Below, one piece after another: positions 53,732 through 63,680 of a DNA stretch of 64,000 bases (positions are counted from its first letter, which is position 1; each line of letters opens with the position of its first letter). The position numbers and the translations under genes were made by a program. The stretch comes from Paracoccaceae bacterium (lineage in GTDB: Bacteria > Pseudomonadota > Alphaproteobacteria > Rhodobacterales > Rhodobacteraceae), in NCBI GenBank assembly GCA_021741245.1, contig JAIOYF010000007.1, forward strand, positions 1 to 64,000, in the 5' to 3' direction. Below the pieces are notes generated by a model, which saw nothing but the letters and a program-made list of their open reading frames with translations, was not told where the DNA came from and made no database searches.

Positions 53732-56700
53732 CTAAACCTCTTCGATCATGACCACGCCCTGCATCGCCTTGATCGCGCCCTTGATCTGGGGCGTCACCGG
53801 ATAGGGATTGGGCAGCATCAGGTCGATCTCGCGCCCCGTCTCATCGGGGATACACAGCGTGATGGCGGCGCGGTTGCGCCCTTCGACCTTTGAGAGCAGC
53901 GCCGCAAGCGAGGGCACGGCCTCCGCCCGGTTCAAGTGGATGCGCAGGGCCGAGGCCCCGGCTTCGGCGGCCACGGCATCAATGGGTTGCACGGCATTGG
54001 CCAAAAGCTTGACGCCATCACCATCAGGATCGACCTTGACGGTCAGCACCACGTTCTTGCCCGCCTCCAGATTATCCCGCGCGGCCTCCAGCACATCCGA
54101 AAACACCGTCACCTCATAAAGGCCCGTCGGGTCTGACAGTTGCACAAAGGCAAAGCGGTTGCCCTTGGCCGATTTACGCTCTTGCTTGGACGAGACGGAG
54201 CCCGCGATCTTGGCAATCAGCGGCCCGCGCTCGGACAAAACGATGATCTCGGCCAAGGTCTTGACGTCCTTGCGCTTAAGCGGCCCCATATAATCATCCA
54301 ACGGATGCCCCGACAGGTAAAAGCCGATCGCCTGATGTTCATGGCCAAGCCGTTCAACAGGCAGCCAATCATCCCGAAACGGAATACGCGGTTCAGGGAT
54401 ATCCGAGCCGCTGTCGCCAAACAGGCTGACCTGATTTGACGACTTCGCCTCATGGATCGCGGCGGAATAGGCCACCAGCCCATCCAGTGCCTCAAACACG
54501 CGGGCGCGGTTCGGGTCCAGCTGGTCAAAGGCCCCGGCGCGGGCCAGCATCTCCAGCGGCCGCTTGCCCACGCGTTTCAGATCGACGCGGCGGGCAAAAT
54601 CAAACAACGTGGCAAAGGGTTTGACGCGCCCGTCCACCTTGCGCGCCTCAACGATCATCTTCATCGCCTCGACGCCCACATTCTTCAGCGCGCCCAGCGC
54701 ATAGATCAACTGGCCGTTTTGCACATCAAACACCGCTTCCGAGCGATTGACGCAAGGTGGCACGGTGAGGATGCCCAGCTTGTCCACCTCACGCTTATAG
54801 ACCGCCAGCTTTTCAGTCAGATGCAAATCGCAGGTCATCACCCCGGCCATGAATTCGGCGGGGTAATTGGCCTTGAGGTAAGCCGTTTGATAGCTGACCA
54901 CGGCATAGGCGGCGGCGTGCGATTTGTTGAAGCCGTAGTTGGCAAATTTTTCCAGCAGGTCAAAGACTTCGCCGGCCTTCTTCGCGTCGATCCCGTGGGT
55001 TTTCTTGGCACCCTCAATGAATTTCGGGCGCTCCTTGGCCATCTCTTCGGCAATCTTCTTGCCCATCGCGCGGCGCAGAAGGTCAGCCCCGCCAAGCGAA
55101 TAGCCGCCCATGACCTGCGCGATCTGCATCACCTGTTCCTGATAGACGATGATGCCTTGGGTTTCCTTCAGGATCGGGTCAATGGTCGCATGCAGCGATT
55201 CAATCTCGCGCAGACCGTTCTTGACCTCACAATAGACCGGGATGTTCTCCATCGGGCCGGGGCGATACAGCGCCACTAGCGCCACGATATCCTCGATACA
55301 GGTCGGTTTCATGCGCCGCAGCGCATCCATCATGCCGCTGGATTCCACCTGAAACACCGCGACTGTCTTGGCGGCGGCATAAAGCTCATAGCTCGGCTTG
55401 TCGTCCAAGGGGATCAGGTTGATGTCAAACACCACGCCCCGCTTGGCCAAAAGGTTCATCGCGGTCTGAATGACGGTCAGGGTTTTCAGACCCAGAAAGT
55501 CAAACTTCACCAACCCCGCCTGTTCCACCCATTTCATGTTGAACTGGGTCGCAGGCATGTCGGACCGAGGGTCCTGATACAGCGGCACCAATTCGTCCAG
55601 CGGACGGTCGCCAATCACCACGCCTGCGGCATGAGTCGAGGCGTTGCGATACAGCCCTTCCAGCTGTTCGGCATAACCCAACAGGCGGCCCACCACCTCT
55701 TCCTTGGCGGCCTCACGCAGACGCGGCTCATCGGCCAACGCCTTGGTGATGGAAACAGGCTTGACCCCCTCGACCGGGATCATCTTCGACAGCCGGTCCA
55801 CTTGCCCATAAGACAGCTGCAACACACGGCCCACATCGCGCACCGCGGCCTTGGACAGCAGCGCACCAAAGGTGATGATCTGCCCCACTTTGTCGCGGCC
55901 ATATTTCGCCTGCACATACTGGATCACCTCTTCCCGGCGATCCATGCAAAAGTCGATGTCAAAGTCGGGCATGCTGACCCGTTCGGGGTTCAAGAACCGC
56001 TCGAACAGCAAGGCATAGCGCAGCGGATCAAGATCGGTGATCGTCAGCGCATAGGCCACAAGACTGCCCGCGCCCGACCCCCGGCCCGGCCCCACCGGAA
56101 TGTCATTGTCCTTTGCCCATTTGATGAAATCGGCCACGATCAGGAAATAGCCGGGAAAGCCCATCTTTTCGATGATCCCCAGCTCAAAATCCAGACGCGC
56201 CTGATACTCTTCGGGCGTGGCCGAATGCGGGATCACGGCCAGCCTGGCCTGCAGGCCCGCATTCGCCTGACGGCGCAGTTCATTCACCTCGTCATCGGCG
56301 AATTTCGGCAAGATCGGCGCGCGCTTATAGGTTGCAAAGGCACAGCGGCGGGCAATCTCCACGCTGTTCTCCAGCGCCTCTGGCAGATCGGCGAACAGCG
56401 CGCACATCTCGGCCTCGGACTTGAAATAGTGCTGCGGCGTCAGGCGGCGGCGGGGCTGTTGCTGGTCCACATAAGCGCCTTCGGCAATGCAGATCAGGGC
56501 GTCATGCGCCTCATACATCGTGGATTTGGGGAAGTAGACGTCATTGGTGGCGACAATCGGCAGGCCCATGTCATAGGCAAGCTCGATATGGCCGCGCTCG
56601 GATTGCGCCTCGCCGGCGGGCAATTTGCCGCCCTCGCCCGGATGGCGCTGTAATTCCACATAAAGCCGGTCCGGAAAGGCGCGGGCCATCCGCTCCAACA

Positions 56701-57175
56701 GCGCGCGCGCCTTGGCCCCCTGTCCCGCCTGCAAAGACCGGCCCAAGGGACCGTCCGGCCCCCCCGTCAGACAGATCACATCCGCCGAATACCGCTCCAA
56801 CTCTTCCAGCGTCACCTGAATCTGCTGACCGCCCTTGTCCAGATAAAGGCACGAGTTCAGCTTCATCAGGTTCATATAGCCCGCCTCGGACTGCGCCAGC
56901 AGCACGATGGGCGCAGGCGCACGCGGCTTTTCCCCCGGCTGGGCCGGGTCATAGGCAAGGCTGACCTGACAACCCACAATGGGTTGCAAACCCGCCCCCT
57001 TGGCGGTCACCGAAAATTCCAATGCGGCAAACATATTGTTGGTATCGGTCACCGCGATGGCAGGCATTTGCGCCTCCACCGCCATTTTGACCAGTTTCTT
57101 GACCGGCACAGCACCCTCCAGCAAGGAATGCTCTGTGTGGACACGCAGATGGATGAATCGGGGGGCGTTGCTCAT
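53732..57175 (-). CDS. dnaE: DNA polymerase III alpha subunit
   Basis: A 1147-residue replicative polymerase of DnaE1 type. N-terminal PHP domain (FIHLRVHTEHSLLEGAV), catalytic aspartates in PDFDIDFCMDRREEVIQYV, GPGRGSGAGSLVAYAL, IIVYQEQVMQIAQVMGGYSLGGADLLRRAMGKK, helix-hairpin-helix near ANYGFNKSHAAAYAVV, and a C-terminal OB domain (IAGSVSSKQERKSAKGNRFAFVQLSDPTG). Divergent from xdhA. Confidence 0.97.
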   Translation of the reverse strand: MSNAPRFIHLRVHTEHSLLEGAVPVKKLVKMAVEAQMPAIAVTDTNNMFAALEFSVTAKGAGLQPIVGCQVSLAYDPAQPGEKPRAPAPIVLLAQSEAGYMNLMKLNSCLYLDKGGQQIQVTLEELERYSADVICLTGGPDGPLGRSLQAGQGAKARALLERMARAFPDRLYVELQRHPGEGGKLPAGEAQSERGHIELAYDMGLPIVATNDVYFPKSTMYEAHDALICIAEGAYVDQQQPRRRLTPQHYFKSEAEMCALFADLPEALENSVEIARRCAFATYKRAPILPKFADDEVNELRRQANAGLQARLAVIPHSATPEEYQARLDFELGIIEKMGFPGYFLIVADFIKWAKDNDIPVGPGRGSGAGSLVAYALTITDLDPLRYALLFERFLNPERVSMPDFDIDFCMDRREEVIQYVQAKYGRDKVGQIITFGALLSKAAVRDVGRVLQLSYGQVDRLSKMIPVEGVKPVSITKALADEPRLREAAKEEVVGRLLGYAEQLEGLYRNASTHAAGVVIGDRPLDELVPLYQDPRSDMPATQFNMKWVEQAGLVKFDFLGLKTLTVIQTAMNLLAKRGVVFDINLIPLDDKPSYELYAAAKTVAVFQVESSGMMDALRRMKPTCIEDIVALVALYRPGPMENIPVYCEVKNGLREIESLHATIDPILKETQGIIVYQEQVMQIAQVMGGYSLGGADLLRRAMGKKIAEEMAKERPKFIEGAKKTHGIDAKKAGEVFDLLEKFANYGFNKSHAAAYAVVSYQTAYLKANYPAEFMAGVMTCDLHLTEKLAVYKREVDKLGILTVPPCVNRSEAVFDVQNGQLIYALGALKNVGVEAMKMIVEARKVDGRVKPFATLFDFARRVDLKRVGKRPLEMLARAGAFDQLDPNRARVFEALDGLVAYSAAIHEAKSSNQVSLFGDSGSDIPEPRIPFRDDWLPVERLGHEHQAIGFYLSGHPLDDYMGPLKRKDVKTLAEIIVLSERGPLIAKIAGSVSSKQERKSAKGNRFAFVQLSDPTGLYEVTVFSDVLEAARDNLEAGKNVVLTVKVDPDGDGVKLLANAVQPIDAVAAEAGASALRIHLNRAEAVPSLAALLSKVEGRNRAAITLCIPDETGREIDLMLPNPYPVTPQIKGAIKAMQGVVMIEEV

Positions 57176-57397
57176 GGGATATAGCCTAGCGATGCGTCAC
57201 GGTCAGGGAAAGGGTGCCTGATTTATCGGCAAAAGCCGAGACTGCTTCAACCAAAGGCATAAAGTTTTGACTTGCCAACTGGCCTCGCCCCCGGCTTGAT
57301 GGGATCACAGCACAACAGGGGCGCAGGGCCCGCTTTACGCCGCATCGGGCGGGCCTGCAACAAACCTCGAACGAAGAGAAGGCGGCGGACGAACATC
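57176..57397. promoter_or_regulatory. Divergent intergenic region between dnaE and xdhA
   Basis: 222 bases with promoters for both directions expected. TTGACT at about 57268 is a possible -35 element for the xdh operon. A GC-rich dyad (GGCCCGC...GCGGGCC, about 57326-57355) lies between it and xdhA and could be an operator. No operator family was recognised. Confidence 0.35.
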
Positions 57398-58813
57398 ATG
57401 TCGGAGATTGCGTTTCTACTCAACGGAACGCCCGTCCGCGTGGGTGGTGAAAGCCCCACCAGAACCTTGCTTGACTGGTTGCGCGAAAGACCTGGCCTCA
57501 CCGGCACAAAAGAGGGCTGCAACGAGGGCGACTGCGGCGCCTGCACCGTCATGGTGACAGATGCCACTGGCAGTCGCGCGCTCAACGCCTGCATCCTTTT
57601 TCTGCCCCAGCTTCAGGGCAAGGCCATCCGCACGGTCGAGGGGATCAGCGGCCCCAATGGCCAGTTGCACCCGGTGCAAACGGAAATGATCGCCCATCAC
57701 GGCAGCCAATGCGGCTTTTGCACGCCGGGCTTCATCGTCTCGATGGCCACCGCGCATCTCAACGGGCAAACCGATCACGATGACCAACTCGCAGGCAACC
57801 TGTGTCGCTGCACGGGTTATGCCCCAATCATCCGCGCGGCAAAAGCCGCCGAAACCGCCCCGGTGCCGGACTGGATGAAAACCGACGCCGATGTCATCTG
57901 TTCAAAAATATCCTCGGGGGGTGAGGCCGCAGGCCGAGGGGGGCAGACAGCCCCCCTGCCCGCCTTCCGCCCCGCGACATCGGATGAGCTTGCCGCATGG
58001 TATGCCCAAAACCCGACCGCCACGCTGATCGCAGGCGCCACCGATGTCGGCCTTTGGGTCACCAAGCAGTTGCGCGACCTTGCCCCCGTGGCCTTTCTGA
58101 ACGGGATCGCGGACATGGCCCGGATCGACCACAAGGGCGACAGCTTGCGCATTGGTGCGGGCGTCACGATTGCCGATCTGCGCCGGGCCGTCGCGCCACT
58201 GCATCCGTCCTTCGCGGAACTCATGCGGCGCTATTCCAGCGAGCAGGTGCGCAATGCTGCAACCATCGGCGGCAATATCGCCAATGGCAGCCCGATCGGC
58301 GATGGCCCGCCCGCGCTGATCGCCTTGGGGGCCACGCTGCACCTGCGTCACGGCGAGACGCGGCGTGCACTCCCGCTGGAGGATTTCTTCCTTGATTACC
58401 GCAAACAAGACCGCAAGCCGGGAGAATTTGTCGAGGCCGTGACCATCCCCGCCCATGCGCCGGGCCTGCGCTGCTACAAACTCTCCAAACGCTTTGACCA
58501 AGACATCTCGGCTGTGCTGGGCTGTTTCAATCTGACGATCACCGAAGGCGTGGTCACCGCCGCCCGCATCGCCTTTGGCGGCATGGCGGGCGTGCCCAAA
58601 CGGGCGAGTAGGGTCGAGGCGGCCTTGATCGGTCAGCCCTTCACCCTTGCCAGTGCAAGCCAATGCGCGCCCCTGATGGCGCAGGATTTCGCGCCGATGA
58701 CAGACATGCGCGCCAGCGCCGCCTATCGCCTGACCACTGCGCAAAACATGCTGATCCGCTATTTCCACGATCTCGCGGGAACACCCGTCTCGGTGCTGGA
58801 GGTGCGGGCATGA
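57398..58813 (+). CDS. xdhA: Xanthine dehydrogenase small subunit (2Fe-2S and FAD)
   Basis: A 471-residue subunit. Plant-type 2Fe-2S cluster in [15 protein letters not shown], second cluster in [12 protein letters not shown] and [12 protein letters not shown], then the FAD domain with [15 protein letters not shown] and [24 protein letters not shown]. Residues about 166-187 ([19 protein letters not shown]) are encoded by a dispersed repeat inserted in frame at the linker between cluster and FAD domains. Its stop overlaps the xdhB start (ATGA). Passes electrons from XdhB to NAD+. Confidence 0.94.
   Translation: MSEIAFLLNGTPVRVGGESPTRTLLDWLRERPGLTGTKEGCNEGDCGACTVMVTDATGSRALNACILFLPQLQGKAIRTVEGISGPNGQLHPVQTEMIAHHGSQCGFCTPGFIVSMATAHLNGQTDHDDQLAGNLCRCTGYAPIIRAAKAAETAPVPDWMKTDADVICSKISSGGEAAGRGGQTAPLPAFRPATSDELAAWYAQNPTATLIAGATDVGLWVTKQLRDLAPVAFLNGIADMARIDHKGDSLRIGAGVTIADLRRAVAPLHPSFAELMRRYSSEQVRNAATIGGNIANGSPIGDGPPALIALGATLHLRHGETRRALPLEDFFLDYRKQDRKPGEFVEAVTIPAHAPGLRCYKLSKRFDQDISAVLGCFNLTITEGVVTAARIAFGGMAGVPKRASRVEAALIGQPFTLASASQCAPLMAQDFAPMTDMRASAAYRLTTAQNMLIRYFHDLAGTPVSVLEVRA
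57895..57957 (-). repeat. Repeat family B, copy 3, inside xdhA
   Basis: The plus strand reads CATCTGTTCAAAAATATCCT, then CGGGGGGTGAGGCCGCAGGCC and a GGGGGG-CAGACAG-CCCCCC hairpin. Its inverse is the family core. It stays open in the xdhA frame and falls in the flexible linker. Confidence 0.88.
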
Positions 58814-61158
58814 GTATGGGCAAACCCCTGCCGCATGACGCGGCCCCTTTGCATGTGACGGGTCAGGCGCGCTATGTCGATGACATCCCCCTGCCCGCCG
58901 ATGCGCTGCATCTGGCCTTTGGCCTGTCGACAATTGCCCATGGCGCGATCAGTGCGATGGACCTGTCCGCCGTGCGCACGGCCCCCGGCGTGGTGGCGGT
59001 CTGGTCAGCGACAGATTTCGACACCATGCCCGATTGCAGCCCCTCGGCCCATGATGAGCCGCTGCTGTCCACAGGTGCGGTGCTCTATCTGGGCCAGCCC
59101 CTGTTTCTGGTCATGGCCGACAGCCATCTGGCCGCCCGGCGGGCCGCCCGCTTGGCACAGGTCACCTATGACGTGCGCCCTGCGATCCTGACCGTGGACG
59201 AGGCCTTGGCCGCCAACAGCCGCTTTGAGGATGGCCCGGTGATCTGGTCCAAGGGCGACGCAGACCGCGCCATCGCCAACGCCCCGCGACAGCTTGAGGG
59301 GCGGTTCGAGGTCGGCGGGCAGGAACATTTCTATCTTGAGGGGCAGATCGCCGCCGCCCTGCCGCTGGAGGGCGGGGATATCTTGATCCATTCCTCGACC
59401 CAGCATCCCACCGAAATTCAGCACAAGGTGGCGCATGCCCTGCACCTGCCCATGGCCTCGGTGCGGGTCGAGGTGCGGCGCATGGGCGGCGGCTTTGGCG
59501 GCAAGGAAAGTCAGGGCAATGCCCTTGCCATCGCCTGCGCGGTTGCGGCCACGCGGTTGGGCCGCCCGGCCAAGATGCGCTATGACCGCGATGATGACAT
59601 GATGATCACCGGCAAGCGCCACGATCTGCGCATCCAGTACCGCGCAGGGTTTGACGATCAGGGCCGGGTGACCGGGGTGGAGTTCACCCATCTGATCCGC
59701 TGCGGCTGGTCACAAGACCTGTCGCTGCCCGTGGCGGACCGGGCCATGCTGCATGCCGACAATTGCTACCACCTGCCCCATATCCGCATCGAAAGCCACC
59801 GGCTGAAAACCCACACCCAAAGCGCCACCGCCTTTCGCGGCTTTGGCGGGCCACAGGGCATGATCGGGATCGAGCGGGTGATGGATCATATCGCCCACGC
59901 CTTGGGGCGCGATCCACTGGCCGTGCGGCGCGCGAATTTCTATCGCAGCGCCGAAGAAGAGGGGGCTTTGCCCCCCGCGCTGACGCGCTCCCCCCAGGAT
60001 ATTTTTGAACAGATGAAGGGGCAGCAGACCACGCCCTATGGCATGGCGGTCGAGGATTTCGTCGGTGACGCGCTTGTGGCGCAGCTTGAGGACAGCGCGG
60101 GCTATGCGCAGCGGCGGGCCGAGATTGCGGCATGGAATGCCAGCAGCCCGGTGCTCAAGCGCGGGATTGCGCTGACCCCGGTCAAGTTCGGGATTTCCTT
60201 TACGCTCACCCATCTCAATCAGGCCGGGGCCTTGGTGCATGTCTATCAAGATGGCAGCATCCATCTTAATCATGGTGGCACCGAGATGGGACAGGGCCTG
60301 TTCCAAAAGGTGGCACAGGTGGCCGCCGGGGTGTTTGGCGTGGACCCGCAGGCGGTCAAGATCACCGCAACCGACACCGCCAAAGTGCCCAATACATCCG
60401 CCACGGCGGCATCGTCCGGCTCTGACCTCAATGGCATGGCGGCGCAGGCGGCCTGTGTGACCATCCGCGACCGGATGGCGGAATTCATTGCCGAAAAGCA
60501 TCAGGTTGCGGCGGGGGCTGTGCGCTTTGCCGAGGGAATGGTGCGGGTGGCAGGCGAGGCCTATCCCTTTGCCCGCGTGGCGCAATGGGCCTATGAGGCG
60601 CGGGTGTCGCTGTCATCAACCGGGTTTTATGCCACGCCAAAGCTGCAATGGGACCGCAAGGCGGGCAAGGGGCGGCCATTCTTGTATTTCGCCTATGGTG
60701 CCGCGGTGACCGAGGTGGTGATCGACACGCTGACGGGCGAGAACCGCATCTTGCGGGCAGATCTGTTGCATGACACAGGCAACAGCCTGAACCCGGCCTT
60801 GGATATCGGGCAAATCGAGGGGGCCTATGTGCAGGGCGCGGGTTGGCTGACGACAGAAGAACTGGTCTGGGATGGCAAGGGCGCGCTGCGCACCCATGCG
60901 CCCAGCACCTATAAAATCCCTGCCTGTTCGGATCGGCCCGAGGTGTTCAATGTCGCGCTCTGGGGGCGCCCGAACCGGGAGGCAACGGTGGGCAAATCCA
61001 AGGCCGTGGGCGAGCCGCCCTTCATGCTGGGGATCTCGGCCTTGATGGCACTTTCGGATGCGGTGGCGGCCTGCGGGCCGGGCTATCCGGCCCTTGATGC
61101 GCCAGCCACGGCCGAACGGGTGCTGGCAGCGATCCAGCGGGTGCAGCGCGATGCTTGA
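58810..61158 (+). CDS. xdhB: Xanthine dehydrogenase large subunit (molybdenum-binding)
   Basis: A 782-residue molybdopterin subunit with [50 protein letters not shown], a [20 protein letters not shown] block and the catalytic Glu in [14 protein letters not shown]. Residues about 385-404 ([18 protein letters not shown]) are encoded by a dispersed repeat inserted between [10 protein letters not shown] and [11 protein letters not shown]. Coupled to xdhA and xdhC by overlaps. Oxidises hypoxanthine/xanthine to urate. Confidence 0.95.
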   Translation: MSMGKPLPHDAAPLHVTGQARYVDDIPLPADALHLAFGLSTIAHGAISAMDLSAVRTAPGVVAVWSATDFDTMPDCSPSAHDEPLLSTGAVLYLGQPLFLVMADSHLAARRAARLAQVTYDVRPAILTVDEALAANSRFEDGPVIWSKGDADRAIANAPRQLEGRFEVGGQEHFYLEGQIAAALPLEGGDILIHSSTQHPTEIQHKVAHALHLPMASVRVEVRRMGGGFGGKESQGNALAIACAVAATRLGRPAKMRYDRDDDMMITGKRHDLRIQYRAGFDDQGRVTGVEFTHLIRCGWSQDLSLPVADRAMLHADNCYHLPHIRIESHRLKTHTQSATAFRGFGGPQGMIGIERVMDHIAHALGRDPLAVRRANFYRSAEEEGALPPALTRSPQDIFEQMKGQQTTPYGMAVEDFVGDALVAQLEDSAGYAQRRAEIAAWNASSPVLKRGIALTPVKFGISFTLTHLNQAGALVHVYQDGSIHLNHGGTEMGQGLFQKVAQVAAGVFGVDPQAVKITATDTAKVPNTSATAASSGSDLNGMAAQAACVTIRDRMAEFIAEKHQVAAGAVRFAEGMVRVAGEAYPFARVAQWAYEARVSLSSTGFYATPKLQWDRKAGKGRPFLYFAYGAAVTEVVIDTLTGENRILRADLLHDTGNSLNPALDIGQIEGAYVQGAGWLTTEELVWDGKGALRTHAPSTYKIPACSDRPEVFNVALWGRPNREATVGKSKAVGEPPFMLGISALMALSDAVAACGPGYPALDAPATAERVLAAIQRVQRDA
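59961..60022 (+). repeat. Repeat family B, copy 4, inside xdhB
   Basis: A GGGGGCTTTGCCCCC hairpin and GCGCTGACGCGC are followed by CCCCCCAGGATATTTTTGAACAGATGAAGG. It stays in frame and replaces a short loop of the molybdenum subunit. Opposite orientation to the copy in xdhA. Confidence 0.88.
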
Positions 61159-62086
61159 CCTTGACAGCCTGCACGCAGCCGTGGCGGCCCATGGTGCGGT
61201 GGCGCGCGTGGTGATCGCGGCCCATGACGGCTCCTCCCCGCGCGAGGTGGGGGCGGCCATGCTGGTCTGGGCGGATGGGCAATCGGGCACTATTGGCGGC
61301 GGCGCGCTGGAGTGGGAGGCGCTTGGCCTTGCCCGTGCCATGCTGACGGGCGGCGGCCAGCATCTGCGCCGCGTCCCCCTTGGCCCGGCCCTTGGGCAAT
61401 GTTGCGGCGGGGCGGTGACCGTGTTGACGGAAGTGTTCGATCCCCACCACCTGCCCCGGCCCGAGGCAGGCGTCTTTGCCCGTGCCCTTGAGGCACGCGA
61501 AAGACCACTGGCCGTGGCGCGAATCGTGGACCGGGCGCGCGGGCAAGGCATCTTGCCCGCCCCGCAGCTGGTGCAAGGCTGGTTCCTCGAACCCGTGGCG
61601 CATCCCCAACGGCATCTGTGGGTCTGGGGTGCGGGCCATGTGGGCCGGGCCTTGGTCAGCGTGCTGGCCCCCTTGCCCGGCGTGCAGATCACATGGGTCG
61701 ATGTGGCGGCGGACCGCTTTCCGGATGCGGTGCCCATAGGCGTGCAGGCGGTGCCTGCGGCGGAGGCCGCAGCCCTTGTGGCCCATGCGCCAAAGGGGGC
61801 CGAGCATCTGATCCTGACCTATTCCCACGCCCTTGATCTGGACCTCTGCCACCGTTTGCTGACCCATGGCTTTGCGCGCTGCGGGTTGATCGGATCGGCC
61901 ACCAAATGGGCGCGGTTTCGGTCGCGGCTGGCAGCCTTAGGCCACGCACCGGGCGCGATTGCCCGGATCGACTGCCCGATTGGCGACCCAAGTCTGGGCA
62001 AGCACCCTCAGGCCATCGCGGTCGGGGTTGCGGCGGCCTTCTTGCGCAGCCATAGCATTTCACACCGACGGGAGGGCCGGCAATGA
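61151..62086 (+). CDS. xdhC: Xanthine dehydrogenase accessory protein XdhC
   Basis: A 311-residue protein with an N-terminal XdhC/CoxI domain (VARVVIAAHDGSSPREVGAAMLVWADGQSGTIGGGALEW, GQCCGGAVTVLTEV) and a C-terminal Rossmann domain (LWVWGAGHVGRALVSVLAPLPGVQITWVD, GLIGSATKWARFRSRLAALG). It binds molybdopterin and helps insert the sulfurated cofactor into XdhB. Overlaps both neighbours. Confidence 0.94.
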   Translation: MLDLDSLHAAVAAHGAVARVVIAAHDGSSPREVGAAMLVWADGQSGTIGGGALEWEALGLARAMLTGGGQHLRRVPLGPALGQCCGGAVTVLTEVFDPHHLPRPEAGVFARALEARERPLAVARIVDRARGQGILPAPQLVQGWFLEPVAHPQRHLWVWGAGHVGRALVSVLAPLPGVQITWVDVAADRFPDAVPIGVQAVPAAEAAALVAHAPKGAEHLILTYSHALDLDLCHRLLTHGFARCGLIGSATKWARFRSRLAALGHAPGAIARIDCPIGDPSLGKHPQAIAVGVAAAFLRSHSISHRREGRQ

Positions 62087-63603
62087 CAGATCTGTTGCGC
62101 GTTGAGGGGGTGACCAAGGCCTATCCCGGTGTGGTGGCCAACAGCGACGTGTCCTTTGCGATCTCGCCCGGCGAAATCCATGCGCTTCTGGGCGAGAATG
62201 GCGCGGGCAAATCGACGCTCGTCAAGATGATCTACGGGCTGGTGCGGCCCGATACAGGGCGGATGCTGCTGAACGGCGCGCCCTATCACCCCGCAGAGCC
62301 AAGGGCCGCGCGGGCCGCAGGCGTGGCCATGGTGTTTCAGCATTTCAGCCTGTTCGAGGCGCTGAACGTCGCCGAAAACGTGGCCTTGGGCATGGAAAAC
62401 CCGCCCCCCATGAAGGAACTGGCCAGCCAGATCCGCAAGGTGAGCGAAGAATACGGCCTGCCACTGGACCCTGCACGCATGGTGGGCGATCTGTCGGCGG
62501 GCGAACGTCAGCGGGTGGAAATCATCCGCTGCCTGCTGCAAGACCCCAAATTGCTGATCATGGATGAACCCACCTCGGTTCTGACCCCGCAAGAGGTTGA
62601 GATCCTGTTCAAAACCCTGCGTCAACTGTCGTCCGAGGGCACAGCGATCCTTTATATCAGCCATAAGCTGGAGGAAATCCGCGCCCTATGTGATGAGGCC
62701 ACGATCCTGCGCCGGGGCCGCGTGGTCGCGACCTGCACCCCGCGGGAGCGCACCGCGCGTGAGATGGCCGAGTTGATGGTGGGCGCCGTGCTGACCCCGC
62801 CTGCGCGGGTGGGCGCGGCCAAAGGGGCCATCGCGCTTGAGGTGCGGGGGCTTTCGGTGCCCTCGCCCATTCCCTTTGGCACTTCGCTCAAGGATGTGTC
62901 CTTTGCGGTGCGGCGCGGTGAGGTTCTGGGCATTGCGGGCGTGGCGGGCAATGGGCAAGACGAATTGCTGCTGGCCCTGTCGGGCGAGGTCAGGGCCGCA
63001 CAGGATGCGGTGCAGATCGACGGCAAGGGCTGTGGCGATCTGGGCCCGAATGAGCGGCGGCGGCTTGGCCTTGTTTCGGCCCCCGAAGAGCGTCTGGGCC
63101 ATGCGGCGGCCCCGGACATGAGCCTTGTGGAGAATGCGCTGCTGTCGGGCGCGATCCGCAAAGGGTTGACGCGCAACGGCTTTATCGACTGGGGTGCGAC
63201 GGAAGCCTTCGCCGCCACCATCATCAAGGAGTTCGACGTGCGCACGCCCGGCACCCATGTCGCGGCCCGTGCCCTGTCGGGCGGGAATTTGCAAAAATTC
63301 GTGGTCGGCCGCGAGTTGAGCCAGACCCCCTCGGTGATCGTGATCAACCAGCCGACATGGGGGGTGGATGCGGCAGCGGCGGCGGCCATCCGGCAGGCCA
63401 TTCTGGACCGCACGGCGGGGGGGGCCGCCGTTGTGGTGATCAGTCAGGACCTCGATGAATTGCTGGAGATCGCCGATAATTTCGCTGCCCTGAATGAGGG
63501 ACGGCTGACCCCGCCGCGCCCGGTGGCGGGGCTGACGATTGACGAGATTGGCCTGATGATGGGCGGCGCACATGGGATGGAGGTGGCGCATCATGGGTCC
63601 TGA
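62083..63603 (+). CDS. ABC transporter ATP-binding protein, nucleoside/purine (BmpA-linked) type
   Basis: A 506-residue double ATPase. First domain: Walker A GENGAGKSTLVKMIYGL, signature LSAGERQRVEIIRC, Walker B LLIMDEPTSVLTP. Second domain: degenerate Walker A GVAGNGQDELLLALSG and Walker B VIVINQPTWGVD, but intact signature LSGGNLQKFVVGREL. This layout is that of sugar/nucleoside importers (RbsA, YufO/NupO). Coupling to xdhC points to purine or nucleoside uptake. The permease gene follows. Confidence 0.9.
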   Translation: MTDLLRVEGVTKAYPGVVANSDVSFAISPGEIHALLGENGAGKSTLVKMIYGLVRPDTGRMLLNGAPYHPAEPRAARAAGVAMVFQHFSLFEALNVAENVALGMENPPPMKELASQIRKVSEEYGLPLDPARMVGDLSAGERQRVEIIRCLLQDPKLLIMDEPTSVLTPQEVEILFKTLRQLSSEGTAILYISHKLEEIRALCDEATILRRGRVVATCTPRERTAREMAELMVGAVLTPPARVGAAKGAIALEVRGLSVPSPIPFGTSLKDVSFAVRRGEVLGIAGVAGNGQDELLLALSGEVRAAQDAVQIDGKGCGDLGPNERRRLGLVSAPEERLGHAAAPDMSLVENALLSGAIRKGLTRNGFIDWGATEAFAATIIKEFDVRTPGTHVAARALSGGNLQKFVVGRELSQTPSVIVINQPTWGVDAAAAAAIRQAILDRTAGGAAVVVISQDLDELLEIADNFAALNEGRLTPPRPVAGLTIDEIGLMMGGAHGMEVAHHGS

Positions 63604-63609
63604 AGAAAA

Positions 63610-63680
63610 GGGGGCTGTCTGCCCCCTCGGCGCAAAGCGCCTCACCCCCGAGGATATTTTTGAACAGATGAAGGGGGCAG
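63610..63680 (+). repeat. Repeat family B, copy 5, before the permease gene
   Basis: The most complete copy: GGGGGCTGTCTGCCCCC hairpin, CGGCGCAAAGCGCC hairpin, then CCCCCGAGGATATTTTTGAACAGATGAAGGGGGCAG. Its last bases AAGGGGG are the only ribosome-binding site in reach of the next start codon, 6 bases downstream. Confidence 0.9.
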
